A DNA stretch of 64,000 bases from Actinokineospora xionganensis (GTDB lineage: Bacteria; Actinomycetota; Actinomycetes; Mycobacteriales; Pseudonocardiaceae): assembly GCF_014323725.1 (NCBI RefSeq), contig NZ_JABVED010000001.1, positions 354,505 to 418,504 on the forward strand, given 5' to 3'. This document shows positions 15,004 to 23,949 of the stretch, in pieces. The position numbers were made by a program, and so were the translations under genes. The notes under the pieces were generated by a model. The model was not told the DNA's origin. It saw nothing but the letters and a program-made list of their open reading frames with translations, and did not search any database. Position 1 is the stretch's first letter; every line of letters starts with the position of its first letter.

Positions 15004-17714
15004 TGACCAGTGTCGCCTCGCCGCCGGCGTCGGCGGCACATCACGAACTGGCCGCCCACGAAGTGGTGCTGCTGCTGGAAACCGACGCCCACCGCGGCCT
15101 GAGCGCCCACGAAGCGCACGCGCGGCTGAACCGGTTCGGGCCGAACACCCTGCCCGCCACCGCGGGCGTCGGGCTGTTGGTGCGCGTCCTGCGGCAGTTC
15201 CACCACCCGCTGATCTACGTCCTGCTCGCCGCGGGCGCGATCACCGCCGGGCTGGGTGAGTACGTCGACTCCGCGGTGATCTTCGGCGTGGTCCTGGTCA
15301 ACGCGCTCGTCGGCTTCATCCAGGAATACAAGGCCGAGGCGGCATTGGACAGCCTGCGGTCGATGGCGCGCACGCAGGCCAAAGTCGTCCGCGACGGCCA
15401 CGAGCGGATCGTGCCGTCGGACGACCTTGTTCCCGGCGACCTGGTGCGGCTTGAAGCGGGTGACAGGGTTCCCGCAGACCTGCGCCTGGTCCGGTCGACC
15501 GAGCTGCGCGTGGACGAGTCCGCGTTGACCGGGGAATCCCTGGCGGTGCGCAAGGACGAGGTCGTGCTGTCGAGGGCGACCCCGGTGGCCGACCGCCGCA
15601 ACATGACCTACTCCGGCACCCTGGTGACCACCGGCGGGGGACTCGGGATCACGGTCGCGACCGGGGCCGAGACCGAACTCGGCGAGATACACCGGCTGGT
15701 CGGCGCCGCGGAGACCCTGGCGACACCGCTGACGCGAAAGCTCGCCCACTTCAGCAAGATCCTGACGGTGGGCATCCTTGCCCTGGCCGCGATCACCTTC
15801 GCCGTCGGCCTGATGCGCGGGCAGGACGCGGTGGCGACGTTCACCGCCGCGATCGCGCTCGCGGTGGGCGCGATCCCCGAGGGCCTGCCCGCCGCGGTGA
15901 CCATAACCCTGGCCATCGGTGTGGCCCGGATGGCGCGGCGACGCGCGGTGATCCGACGGCTGCCCGCGGTGGAGACCCTGGGCAGCACCACTGTCATCTG
16001 CACGGACAAGACCGGCACACTCACCGAGAACCAAATGACGGTGCGCATCGTGTGGACCCCCGGCGGTCGGTGTGAGGTGACCGGCTCCGGCTACGCCCCG
16101 GAAGGAACGCTGAACGACCACACCGGCGCCCGCGCGACCGAGGACCAGTCGCTGCGCTGGTCGCTGTTGGCGGGCGCCGCCTGCAACGACGCCGCCCTCG
16201 CCGAACGGGGCGGACGTTGGGAGGTCGTCGGCGATCCCACCGAGGGCGCGATGCTGGTCGTCGCCGCCAAAGCCGGACTCGGCCCCGAGCGAGTCACGCA
16301 CCTCGTGCCACGAGTCAAGACCATCCCGTTCAGCTCCGACCGCCGGTACATGGCCACTCTGCACCGCGACACCGACACCGCGGGCCACGTGGTGCTGGCC
16401 AAGGGCGCCGTCGAGCGGATGCTCGACCTGTCCGGCGCACAGATGGGCCCTGACGGCGCCATCCAGCCGCTCCAGCGTGACAGGGTGCTGCGCGCCGCCG
16501 AGGAACTCGCGGCACGGGGCCTGCGGGTGCTCGCCACGGCGATGCGCACCGTGGGCGGCCCGGAGGACTTCGCCGACGAAGCGGTGCCGGGAAGTCTGGT
16601 CCTGACCGGGTTGCAGGCCATGCTCGACCCACCCCGGGCCGCCGCGAAAGCCGCGGTCGCCGCCTGCCACACGGCGGGCATCGCGGTCAAGATGATCACC
16701 GGTGACCACGCCGCGACGGCCACCGCCATCGCCTGCGAGGTCGGACTGCTCGACGGCCGCGACCCAGGCGAGGGCGTCGTGCTGACCGGCGCCGACCTGG
16801 CCGCGATACCGGCCGAGGATTTCCCGGAGGCCGCGGACCGCGCGAGTGTGTTCGCCAGGGTGTCCCCGGAGCAGAAGCTCCGCCTTGTCGAGGCGCTGCA
16901 AGCCCGCGGCCACGTGGTGGCCATGACGGGCGACGGGGTCAACGACGCCCCCGCCCTGCGCCAGGCGGGTATCGGCGTGGCGATGGGCGAGACCGGCACC
17001 GAGGTGGCCAAGGACGCCGCGGACATGGTGCTCACCGATGACGACTTCGCCACCATCGAAGCCGCGGTCGAGGAAGGCCGCGGCGTATTCGACAACCTCA
17101 CGAAGTTCATCACCTGGACCCTGCCGACGAACATCGGTGAGGGCTTGGTCATCCTCGCCGCGATCGTGTTCGGCACGGCCCTGCCGATCCTGCCCACCCA
17201 GATCCTGTGGATCAACATGACCACCGCGGTCGCGATGGGGCTGATGCTCGCGTTCGAGCCGAAGGAACCGGCCATCATGACCCGGCCGCCCCGCGACCCT
17301 GATCAGCCGCTGCTCACCGGCGGGCTGATAGCGCGGATCATGCTGGTGTCGACCCTGTTGGTCGCGGGCTCGTGGTGGCTGTTCGAATGGGAACTCGCCC
17401 ACGGCGCGACCCTGGCCGAGTCCCGCACCGCGGCGATGAACCTGTTCGTCGTGGTGGAGGCGTTCTACCTGTTCAGCTGCCGCTCACTGACGCGCTCGGC
17501 TTGGCGGATCGGGTTGTTCACCAACCGGTGGATCATCGTCGGTGTCTCCGTCCAGGCGATCGGGCAACTCGCCATCACCTACCTGCCCGCCATGAACACC
17601 CTGTTCGGCACCGCACCCATCGGTGGACCGGCCTGGCTGCGCATCCTGGCCATCGCCGCGGCGGCGAGCCTCGTGGTCGCGGCCGACAAGTGGCTGCGGC
17701 GGCCGCGGTCATAG
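15003..17714 (+). CDS. ctpF: P-type cation ATPase, CtpF-like (P2)
   Basis: A 903-residue P-type ATPase. Seen in order: the N-terminal cation ATPase domain; the actuator loop with TGES (DESALTGESLAV); M4 with the IPEGLPAAVTITLAIG motif typical of P2 Ca2+/Na+ pumps; the phosphorylation site DKTGTLTENQMTV; MITGDHAATA; GDGVNDAPALRQAGIGVAMG; and a six-helix C-terminal cation ATPase domain. There is no CPC motif, so it is not a copper-type pump. M. tuberculosis CtpF, in the same USP-coupled context, is hypoxia-induced and linked to calcium export. Substrate here is inferred as Ca2+ or another light cation. Confidence 0.88.
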   Translation: MTSVASPPASAAHHELAAHEVVLLLETDAHRGLSAHEAHARLNRFGPNTLPATAGVGLLVRVLRQFHHPLIYVLLAAGAITAGLGEYVDSAVIFGVVLVNALVGFIQEYKAEAALDSLRSMARTQAKVVRDGHERIVPSDDLVPGDLVRLEAGDRVPADLRLVRSTELRVDESALTGESLAVRKDEVVLSRATPVADRRNMTYSGTLVTTGGGLGITVATGAETELGEIHRLVGAAETLATPLTRKLAHFSKILTVGILALAAITFAVGLMRGQDAVATFTAAIALAVGAIPEGLPAAVTITLAIGVARMARRRAVIRRLPAVETLGSTTVICTDKTGTLTENQMTVRIVWTPGGRCEVTGSGYAPEGTLNDHTGARATEDQSLRWSLLAGAACNDAALAERGGRWEVVGDPTEGAMLVVAAKAGLGPERVTHLVPRVKTIPFSSDRRYMATLHRDTDTAGHVVLAKGAVERMLDLSGAQMGPDGAIQPLQRDRVLRAAEELAARGLRVLATAMRTVGGPEDFADEAVPGSLVLTGLQAMLDPPRAAAKAAVAACHTAGIAVKMITGDHAATATAIACEVGLLDGRDPGEGVVLTGADLAAIPAEDFPEAADRASVFARVSPEQKLRLVEALQARGHVVAMTGDGVNDAPALRQAGIGVAMGETGTEVAKDAADMVLTDDDFATIEAAVEEGRGVFDNLTKFITWTLPTNIGEGLVILAAIVFGTALPILPTQILWINMTTAVAMGLMLAFEPKEPAIMTRPPRDPDQPLLTGGLIARIMLVSTLLVAGSWWLFEWELAHGATLAESRTAAMNLFVVVEAFYLFSCRSLTRSAWRIGLFTNRWIIVGVSVQAIGQLAITYLPAMNTLFGTAPIGGPAWLRILAIAAAASLVVAADKWLRRPRS

Positions 17715-17804
17715 GTTCCGACCGACACGAAGCCGGAGGACTCACCGCCGCGGCGACACCGGCGCGCCTGCCACTATCCGGTGCGGCTCGGGCCGTTTCC
17801 GACC

Positions 17805-18380
17805 TCAGCGGGGCCGCAGACCGGCGTCGATGGTCGCGGTGGCGGCGGTGTGGAACATGCGGTCCACCGTCTCGACGGGCAGGGTGAGGCCGCCTTCGAT
17901 CCAGAGCCGGATCGAGGTGAGAAGCATGCAGGCGACCAGGGCGGCCAGCAGCGCGGGCGGAATCGACGGGGTGACGTCGTCGCCGAGGCGGGCGGTGAGG
18001 CGGGCGGTGAGCGTGGCCGCGATGTGCTCCTGCATCGCGGTGAGGAAGACCGCGAGCCCGCGGTCCTTGGCCAGGATGGCGTAGAGGTCGGCCTCGTCGC
18101 CGAGGTGACGCAGCAGCGCCGCTGTCGGGTACGGGCAGGCGATGTCCGGCTCGCCTGCCTCCTCGTCGAGACCGGCCAGCATTCGGTGGACGCCGTCGAC
18201 CAGCAGGTCGTCCTTGTCGGTGAAGTGCGCGTAGAAGGTGGAGCGGCCGACATCGGCCTCGTCGACGATGTCCTGCACCGTGATCGCGTGGTATCGCTTG
18301 CGGCGCAGCAGATCCATCAGCGCGCGCATGAGCAGCTGCTGAGTCCGCCGCGAACGGCGGTCTGTCTTGGCCTGTCGCAT
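17805..18380 (-). CDS. TetR-family transcriptional regulator
   Basis: A 191-residue protein. The N-terminal TetR helix-turn-helix reads TQQLLMRALMDLLRRKRYHAITVQDIVDEADVGRSTFYAHFTDKDDLL, matching the family closely (split here only by description). The C-terminal ligand domain is family-typical but not assignable to a ligand. GGAGG lies five bases before the start. It is divergent from an eight-helix membrane protein, which is the probable target; the intergenic region carries a perfect 12-bp palindrome. Confidence 0.85.
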   Translation of the reverse strand: MRQAKTDRRSRRTQQLLMRALMDLLRRKRYHAITVQDIVDEADVGRSTFYAHFTDKDDLLVDGVHRMLAGLDEEAGEPDIACPYPTAALLRHLGDEADLYAILAKDRGLAVFLTAMQEHIAATLTARLTARLGDDVTPSIPPALLAALVACMLLTSIRLWIEGGLTLPVETVDRMFHTAATATIDAGLRPR

Positions 18381-18502
18381 CGAACCTCCGACGCTGGACA
18401 CTTTCCCGCTTCTGTCCGGTAGCGCACTACACCGGCGATCTGTGGATTGACCTGCGCGTTTGCCGCCAAGAATACTCGAATATGAGACAAGCGTCCATTA
18501 CC

Positions 18503-18514
18503 GGACGATCGTCC
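18503..18514. promoter_or_regulatory. Candidate TetR operator palindrome
   Basis: GGACGATCGTCC is a perfect 12-bp palindrome 35 bases upstream of the membrane-protein GTG (18549) and 123 bases upstream of the TetR gene. A weaker CTC-N6-GAG dyad lies at about 18475-18486. Confidence 0.45.
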
Positions 18515-18548
18515 CGAATTCACCGGCGCGCATGACACGGAGGACATT

Positions 18549-19307
18549 GTGGACAGTGGCGGGACAAGGACTGTGGACCGCGTGGTGCGAGCGGTCGGCG
18601 GAGTATCGCTGGTGCTTGGGCCCTTGGGGCTGGCGATCGGCTGGGCGCTCAACTACCGCGGCGTCGGCGACTTCTTCACCTTCGACCTCAGTTCGCCCTA
18701 CACCGGCTCGGGCAAGTCCTCGTCGGCCGAGCAGTTCCTGGCGACGATCACCGGCGCGGACGGGGGATTCCGGTACCTGCTCCTGCCGCACTACTTCATC
18801 TACGCGGCCATGCCCGTCATCATCGCCGCGGTGCTGTATCTCGCCTTCCTTCTCTACCGGGCGGCGCCGTGGCGGGCCGTGATCGGGGCCGCGCTGACCA
18901 CCATCGGCGCGGTGTACTTCGTCGGCGTTCTCGGTGCCTGGCTGTCCTTCCCGGTCGTCGGCTCGGTCTCCCCCGACGAGATCGCCGATCTCGGCCCGGT
19001 GGTGCGCGCGCTGACCACGGTGCAAGGCGTGCTCCTGGTGTCCACCGGGTTGTCCGTGCTGGTCTTCGTCGGACTGATCGTCCTGGCCTCGGCGCTCACC
19101 CGCGGCGGCCTTCTGTCGCGGTGGTCCGCCATCGCCGTCATCACCGGAAACGCCCTCATTCTCGCCTTCGCCGGAACCGAGAACTGGATGACGATCGGCG
19201 CGCTGGTCACCGCGACGGGCTTCCTGCCGCTGACCGTGCGGACGCTGCGGGGAAACCCGGCCATCTCGCCCCGACGAGTGAGTGACACCACGACCCCCAT
19301 CGCTTGA
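18549..19307 (+). CDS. Multi-helix membrane protein, TetR-linked
   Basis: A 252-residue protein with about seven hydrophobic helices, including an N-terminal one (GVSLVLGPLGLAIGWAL), and an extracytoplasmic loop carrying FFTFDLSSPYTGSGKSSSAEQFL. No transporter or enzyme family was recognised. The GTG start follows CGGAGGAC. It is probably controlled by the divergent TetR gene. Substrate or role is unknown. Confidence 0.7.
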   Translation: MDSGGTRTVDRVVRAVGGVSLVLGPLGLAIGWALNYRGVGDFFTFDLSSPYTGSGKSSSAEQFLATITGADGGFRYLLLPHYFIYAAMPVIIAAVLYLAFLLYRAAPWRAVIGAALTTIGAVYFVGVLGAWLSFPVVGSVSPDEIADLGPVVRALTTVQGVLLVSTGLSVLVFVGLIVLASALTRGGLLSRWSAIAVITGNALILAFAGTENWMTIGALVTATGFLPLTVRTLRGNPAISPRRVSDTTTPIA

Positions 19308-19311
19308 TGAC

Positions 19312-19327
19312 TTGCTAAGATTGGCAA
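19312..19327. promoter_or_regulatory. Candidate ArsR-family operator
   Basis: TTGCTAAGATTGGCAA is a 16-bp imperfect dyad (12 of 16 symmetric) in an AT-rich island 111 bases upstream of the ArsR gene. A related sequence occurs once more at 26985, after the complex operon. Confidence 0.5.
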
Positions 19328-19437
19328 TTGAAGAAGCATGATGACAGGGTGTCGCCGCATCGTCATGGGCTCGGGCCAGGGAGGATCGCGGCCATGACGA
19401 CAACGCGGCATTCGCCTGCCGGCGAGGAGGGGTGCTC

Positions 19438-19773
19438 ATGAGCAAGCCCCTCTACGCGCTGAAAGCGGAGTTCTTCAAGACGCTGGGCCACCCCGTTCGC
19501 ATCCGGGTGCTCGAGCTGCTCAGCGAGCGCGAGCACGCGGTGGCGGAGATGCTGCCGGAGATGGGCATCGAGCCGTCGAACCTGTCGCAGCAGCTCGCCG
19601 TGCTGCGCCGGGCCGGGCTGGTGACCACGCGCAAAGAAGGATCGACCGTCTATTACTCGCTGACCAGCCCGCATGTGGCCGAGCTGTTGGCCGTCGCACG
19701 CAAAATCCTGACCGGTGTCCTTTCCGGACAAATGGAGCTACTGGAGGACCTGCGCACGGCGCGGGGTTCATGA
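19438..19773 (+). CDS. ArsR-family regulator, Rv0081-like
   Basis: A 111-residue winged-helix repressor: ALKAEFFKTLGHPVRIRVLELL, then VAEMLPEMGIEPSNLSQQLAVLRRAGLVTTRKEGSTVYYSL (recognition helix SNLSQQLAVLRRAG). It lacks the ELCVCDL-type metal cysteines of classical ArsR/SmtB sensors, so its signal is probably not arsenite. GAGGAGGGG precedes ATG 19438. It directly heads the hydrogenase-related operon, exactly as Rv0081 heads Rv0082-Rv0087 in M. tuberculosis, where Rv0081 is a hub regulator of the hypoxic response. It probably represses its own operon through the dyad at 19312. Confidence 0.88.
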   Translation: MSKPLYALKAEFFKTLGHPVRIRVLELLSEREHAVAEMLPEMGIEPSNLSQQLAVLRRAGLVTTRKEGSTVYYSLTSPHVAELLAVARKILTGVLSGQMELLEDLRTARGS

Positions 19774-19845
19774 GCCGCGACCATCCCCGCTGATCCTTGG
19801 CTCGCCCGCCCGGCGGGGGTGGTCGCACCCTGACGAGGAGTGCCG

Positions 19846-20328
19846 ATGCTGGGTCTTTGGCGCAAGATCCGCCGAACCGGGCGGATCGCCGAGCCCGCGC
19901 CGCCTGCCCCTGGTGACCGGGTCGAGGCGGCGGCGGGGCTGGGCGGCTCCGTGCAGATCCGGCATGTCGACGCCGGGTCATGCAATGGCTGCGAGGTGGA
20001 GATCGGTTCGGCGTTCGGGCCGGTCCACGACGCGGAGCGCTACGGCGCGCGGCTGGTGGCCTCGCCCCGGCACGCCGACGCGCTGCTGGTCACCGGTGTG
20101 GTGACCCGCAACATGGCAGAGCCGCTGCGCCGCACCTTCGAGGCCGTCCCGGCCCCGAAGCTGGTGGTCGCCGTGGGCGACTGCGCCCGCGACTGCGGTG
20201 TCTTCGCCGGCGCGTACGGGGTGGTCGGGCCGGTGTCCGATGTCGTCCCGGTGGACCTTGAGATCGCCGGGTGCCCACCGCGGCCGGAGGCGATCGTCGA
20301 GGGGTTGCGGAAGCTGACCGGCAGATGA
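19846..20328 (+). CDS. Small Fe-S subunit of hydrogenase-related complex (HycG/NuoB-like)
   Basis: A 160-residue NADH:quinone oxidoreductase 20-kDa-type subunit. The four ligands for the proximal [4Fe-4S] cluster are intact: C46 and C49 (GSCNGCEVEI), C113 (GDCARDC) and C143 (AGCPPRPEA). It matches Rv0082 in position and type. It would pass electrons at the interface with the large subunit, on the cytoplasmic face of the membrane arm. GAGGAG precedes the ATG; the stop overlaps the next gene by four bases. Confidence 0.88.
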   Translation: MLGLWRKIRRTGRIAEPAPPAPGDRVEAAAGLGGSVQIRHVDAGSCNGCEVEIGSAFGPVHDAERYGARLVASPRHADALLVTGVVTRNMAEPLRRTFEAVPAPKLVVAVGDCARDCGVFAGAYGVVGPVSDVVPVDLEIAGCPPRPEAIVEGLRKLTGR

Positions 20329-22337
20329 ACCTGGCCGCTTCGAGTTTCGGCGCCGCCGTGTCCATCGGCGCGCTCACCGCGATCATCGGCGCGCTCGCCA
20401 CCGCGCGGAGCCGGTCGACCCTGGTCGGTATCGGCACCGCGACGACTGGGGTGGCCGCGCTCCTGGCCGGGGGAGCCGCGCTCACCGGTGAGTCGTTTTC
20501 CCTTGCCGCGCCGGGCTTGCTGCCACTGTCGGGGGTGTCGCTCACGCTGGACGCGTTGGGCGCGCTGTTCGTCGCGGTCACCGGCGGCGTCGCCGTCGCC
20601 TGCGGTGTGTATGGCGTCTCCTACGCCCGCCACGGCCTCGATTCCCGCTTGGTGCAGGCGGTCTTTCCCTTGTTCGTGGTGGCGATGCTGCTGGTCCCGG
20701 TCGCGTCCTCGGTGGGCACGCTGCTGGTCTTCTGGGAACTTATGGCGCTGACCTCGCTGCTGCTGGTGCTCGCCGAGCACCGCCGCCGACCGGCGGTGGC
20801 CTCGGCCGCCCGCTGGTACGCGGTGATGACCCACCTCGGCTTCGTCACCATCCTCAGTGGACTGCTCGTGTTCGCCGCGCACGCCCCGGGCGACGACTTC
20901 GCGGCCCTGCGCGAAGCGGAGGTCTCGCCCTCGGTCGCCGCACTGGTGTTCCTGCTGACCCTGGCCGGGTTCGCGTCGAAGGCGGGAATCCTGCCGCTGC
21001 ACGCCTGGCTGCCGCGCGCGCACCCGGAGGCCCCGAGCCATGTCTCGGCGCTGATGTCCGCGGCGATGGTCAACCTCGGTGTCTACGGGATCGTGCGGGT
21101 CGGGTTCGACCTGCTCGGCGGCGGTCCGCGCTGGTGGTGGCTGCTGGTCCTGGCGCTGGGCGCGGTGTCGGCGGTGTACGGGATCCTGCAGGCCGCGATG
21201 AGCACCGATCTCAAGCGGCTGTTGGGTTTCTCCACGACGGAGAACCTGGGGCTGGTGCTCATCGGGGTCGGCGCCGCCGGGCTGTTCGCTGCCTTCGGCG
21301 ACCGGGTCCTCAGCGGGTTGGCGCTGGCCGCCGCGCTGCTGCACGTGCTCAACCACGCGGCGTTCAAGTCGTTGCTGTTCCTCGCGGCGGGCTCGGTGCT
21401 GCACGCCACCGGTACGCGCGACCTCGACGAACTCGGGGGCCTGCGCGCGGGGATGCCGGTGACCACGGCGGCGTTCGGCTGGGGTGCTCTGGCCGCTTCG
21501 GCGCTGCCGCCGGGGACCGCGTTCGTCTCGGAGTGGCTGCTGCTGCAGGCGCTGATCCACGGGTTGCCCGCCGATGGCGGAGCCGACGCGATCGTGATGC
21601 CGGTGGCGGTCGCCGCCGTCGCGCTGACCGCGGGCCTGGCGGTGGCGACGTTCGTCAAGGCGTTCGGTGTCGGTTTCCTCGCGAAGCCGCGCGGTGAGGC
21701 GGCGGCGCGGGCCCATGAGAGCCCGCCGACCATGCTCGCCGGGATGGGGCTGGCGGGTCTGGCCTGCGCGGTGCTCGCCTTGGCGCCGACGCTGGTCCTG
21801 CCCGCGGTGGGTGCGGCCTCCGGTGTCGCGCTGGGTGGTGAGGCGTCCGCCGTGACCGGGACGGTCACGATTCGTCTCGCGGGCGTCGCCGGATCGCTGT
21901 CACCGCTGATGATCACCCTGGGTCTCCTGGTGGCGGCGGTGGTGTCGCTGGGTGTGCTTCGCGCGGTCGCCGCGCGGCGGGCGCGCCGGACCGCGCGGCT
22001 GTGGGACTGCGGCGGCGGTCCCCTCTCCGCGCGGATGGAATACACGGCGACGTCGTTCGCCGAGCCGCTGCAACGGGTGTTCGACGATGTTCTGGCGCCC
22101 GAGCAGGACGTGGACGTGGACCACTTCGAGGAGTCGCGGTACCTGGTGCGCGCGGTGGCCTACCGGCGGGCGGTGCCCGACCGGGTCGAGCGCAGGCTCT
22201 ACCAACCGGTGCTCGCCGCGGTGGCCGCGTGGGGCCGGGCGGGCACGCGGTTGGCGACCGGCAGCGTGCACCGCTACCTCGGCTACGGCTTCTACACGCT
22301 GTGCGGTCTGCTGATCCTGCTGGCGGTGACCAGATGA
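20325..22337 (+). CDS. Proton-pumping antiporter-like subunit (HyfB/NuoL-type)
   Basis: A 670-residue membrane protein with about 14-16 helices. It contains the proton-conducting transporter core (FWELMALTSLLLVL, AGFASKAGILPLHAWLPRAHPEAPSHVSALMSA, MSTDLKRLLGFSTTENLGLVLIG, LLHVLNHAAFKSLLF), with the conserved helix-loop lysines and glutamate seen in NuoL/HyfB. It corresponds to Rv0083. It is inferred to translocate H+ (or Na+) when the complex turns over. Translation is probably coupled to the neighbours by ATGA overlaps at both ends. Confidence 0.9.
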   Translation: MNLAASSFGAAVSIGALTAIIGALATARSRSTLVGIGTATTGVAALLAGGAALTGESFSLAAPGLLPLSGVSLTLDALGALFVAVTGGVAVACGVYGVSYARHGLDSRLVQAVFPLFVVAMLLVPVASSVGTLLVFWELMALTSLLLVLAEHRRRPAVASAARWYAVMTHLGFVTILSGLLVFAAHAPGDDFAALREAEVSPSVAALVFLLTLAGFASKAGILPLHAWLPRAHPEAPSHVSALMSAAMVNLGVYGIVRVGFDLLGGGPRWWWLLVLALGAVSAVYGILQAAMSTDLKRLLGFSTTENLGLVLIGVGAAGLFAAFGDRVLSGLALAAALLHVLNHAAFKSLLFLAAGSVLHATGTRDLDELGGLRAGMPVTTAAFGWGALAASALPPGTAFVSEWLLLQALIHGLPADGGADAIVMPVAVAAVALTAGLAVATFVKAFGVGFLAKPRGEAAARAHESPPTMLAGMGLAGLACAVLALAPTLVLPAVGAASGVALGGEASAVTGTVTIRLAGVAGSLSPLMITLGLLVAAVVSLGVLRAVAARRARRTARLWDCGGGPLSARMEYTATSFAEPLQRVFDDVLAPEQDVDVDHFEESRYLVRAVAYRRAVPDRVERRLYQPVLAAVAAWGRAGTRLATGSVHRYLGYGFYTLCGLLILLAVTR

Positions 22338-23281
22338 CCCTCCTGGGCCTGATCGGCGGGGTGATCCAGCCGGTCCTGATCGTCGGCGGCGCTCCGCTGC
22401 TGGTCGGCGTGCTGCGGCAGGTGCGGGCCCGACTGGAGGGGCGCGTCGGGCCGGGCGTGCTGCAGCCGTGGCGCGACCTGCGCAAACTGGTCGGCAAGGA
22501 GGCGATCACCCCGCGGGGCACCAGCGAGCTGTTCCGGGTCGCGCCACTGGTCCTGGTGGCCACCACCCTGGTGGTCGCGGTGGTCGCGCCCTTCGTCACG
22601 ACCGCGTCCGCGGCCGATCCCGTGGCCGACCTGTTCGCCGTGGTCGCCCTGCTCGCCCTGGGCACGGCCGTCCTCGCGCTGGCCGCGATCGACACCGGCA
22701 CCGCGTTCGGCGGGATGGGCGCCAGCCGGGAGATGACCATCCTCGCACTGGTCGAGCCGACCTTGCTGGTGGCGATCTTCGCCCTGTCGGTTCCGGTCGG
22801 GTCGACCAGCCTGGCCGCGATCGTGTCCTCGACCCTGAACGATCCCGCGCGGGTCGTCTCGCCGGTGAGCCTGCTCGCCGCGGTGGCACTGGTCGTGGTG
22901 ATCGTCGCGGAGACCGGGCGGCTGCCGGTCGACAACCCGGCCACGCACCTGGAGCTGACGATGGTGCACGAGGCGATGACCCTCGAGTACGCCGGTCCGG
23001 ACCTGGCGCTCGTCGAGCTGGCCTCGGCCATGCGACTGACGGTGTTCCTCGGCCTGTTCGCGAACCTGTTCGCCCCCTGGGGGATCGCGACCTCGGCCGC
23101 GCCGCTCGCGCTGCTGGTCGGGGTCCTCGCGCTGGTGGTCAAGATCGCGGTCCTCGGGGCGCTGCTCGCCGCCGCGGAGGTTTTCCTCGCGAAGCTGCGC
23201 CTGTTCCGCGTCCCGGAGCTGCTCGCCGGGTCCTTCCTGCTGTCCCTGCTGGCCGTCTCGGCGTCGTTCTTCCTGGCCTGA
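22334..23281 (+). CDS. hycD: Membrane anchor subunit HycD/NuoH-like
   Basis: A 315-residue NuoH-family protein with eight helices. The cytoplasmic loops carry QPWRDLRKLVGKEAITPRG and VAETGRLPVDNPATHLELTMVHEAM, with the acidic residues that in complex I line the quinone cavity and E-channel. It forms the junction between the soluble Fe-S/large subunits and the pumping arm. It matches Rv0084 (hycD) in order. Confidence 0.9.
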   Translation: MTLLGLIGGVIQPVLIVGGAPLLVGVLRQVRARLEGRVGPGVLQPWRDLRKLVGKEAITPRGTSELFRVAPLVLVATTLVVAVVAPFVTTASAADPVADLFAVVALLALGTAVLALAAIDTGTAFGGMGASREMTILALVEPTLLVAIFALSVPVGSTSLAAIVSSTLNDPARVVSPVSLLAAVALVVVIVAETGRLPVDNPATHLELTMVHEAMTLEYAGPDLALVELASAMRLTVFLGLFANLFAPWGIATSAAPLALLVGVLALVVKIAVLGALLAAAEVFLAKLRLFRVPELLAGSFLLSLLAVSASFFLA

Positions 23282-23292
23282 AAGGAGAATCG

Positions 23293-23949
23293 GTGAACGA
23301 GACCCTGTTCACGCAACTGGTGGACCTCACCGCGGGCGCGATGCTGCTGACCGCCGTGCTGATCCTCTGGCGGCGCGAACTCGCCGTGATCGTGCGCGTC
23401 TTCGCGTTGCAGGGCCTCGCGTTGGCCGGGTTGGTCGCCGTCCTCGCCGCGCACGAGGACTCCGGTGAGCTGTGGGCGATCGCGGTCGGGATCGGCGTGC
23501 TGCGCGCGGGCGTGCTGCCGTACCTGCTGCGCCGGGCCCTGGCGGTCGCGGCGCGGCGGGAGACCGCGCCACTGGTCAACGTGGCCGCCTCGCTGCTGGC
23601 CGCCGCCGTGCTGATGATGCTGGCCTACGTCGTGTCCGCGCCGCTGGTCTCGCTGGCTCCCTCACCAGCCACCCGGGCGATCCCAGTCGGTGTGGCCGTG
23701 GTGCTGATCGGGTTCTTCGTGCTCGTGACCCGCCGCCGCGCGCTCTCGCAGGTCGTCGGGTTCCTGCTGCTCGACAACGGGATCACCGCGGTCGGGTTCC
23801 TCACCACCGCGGGCATCGACCTTGCCGTCGAGATCGGCGTGTCACTCGACGTGCTGCTCGCCGTGCTCGTCCTGCAGCTGCTGACCACCCGCATGCGGGA
23901 GGCCTTCGGCGACACCGACCTCGACGGCCTGCGGGAGTTGCGTGATTGA
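23293..23949 (+). CDS. hycP: HyfE/HycP-like membrane subunit
   Basis: A 218-residue protein with about seven helices. It resembles hydrogenase-4 component E (HyfE), itself related to NuoK: VLRAGVLPYLLRRAL, LVTRRRALSQVVGFLLLDNGITAVGFL. It matches Rv0085 (hycP). GTG start after AAAGGAG. It overlaps the following ATG (TGATG). Confidence 0.85.
   Translation: MNETLFTQLVDLTAGAMLLTAVLILWRRELAVIVRVFALQGLALAGLVAVLAAHEDSGELWAIAVGIGVLRAGVLPYLLRRALAVAARRETAPLVNVAASLLAAAVLMMLAYVVSAPLVSLAPSPATRAIPVGVAVVLIGFFVLVTRRRALSQVVGFLLLDNGITAVGFLTTAGIDLAVEIGVSLDVLLAVLVLQLLTTRMREAFGDTDLDGLRELRD

Noticed and set aside
14820-17402. 860-residue minus-strand open frame
   Set aside because: It is the mirror of the P-type ATPase gene; its translation is histidine/arginine/glycine rich without domain similarity.
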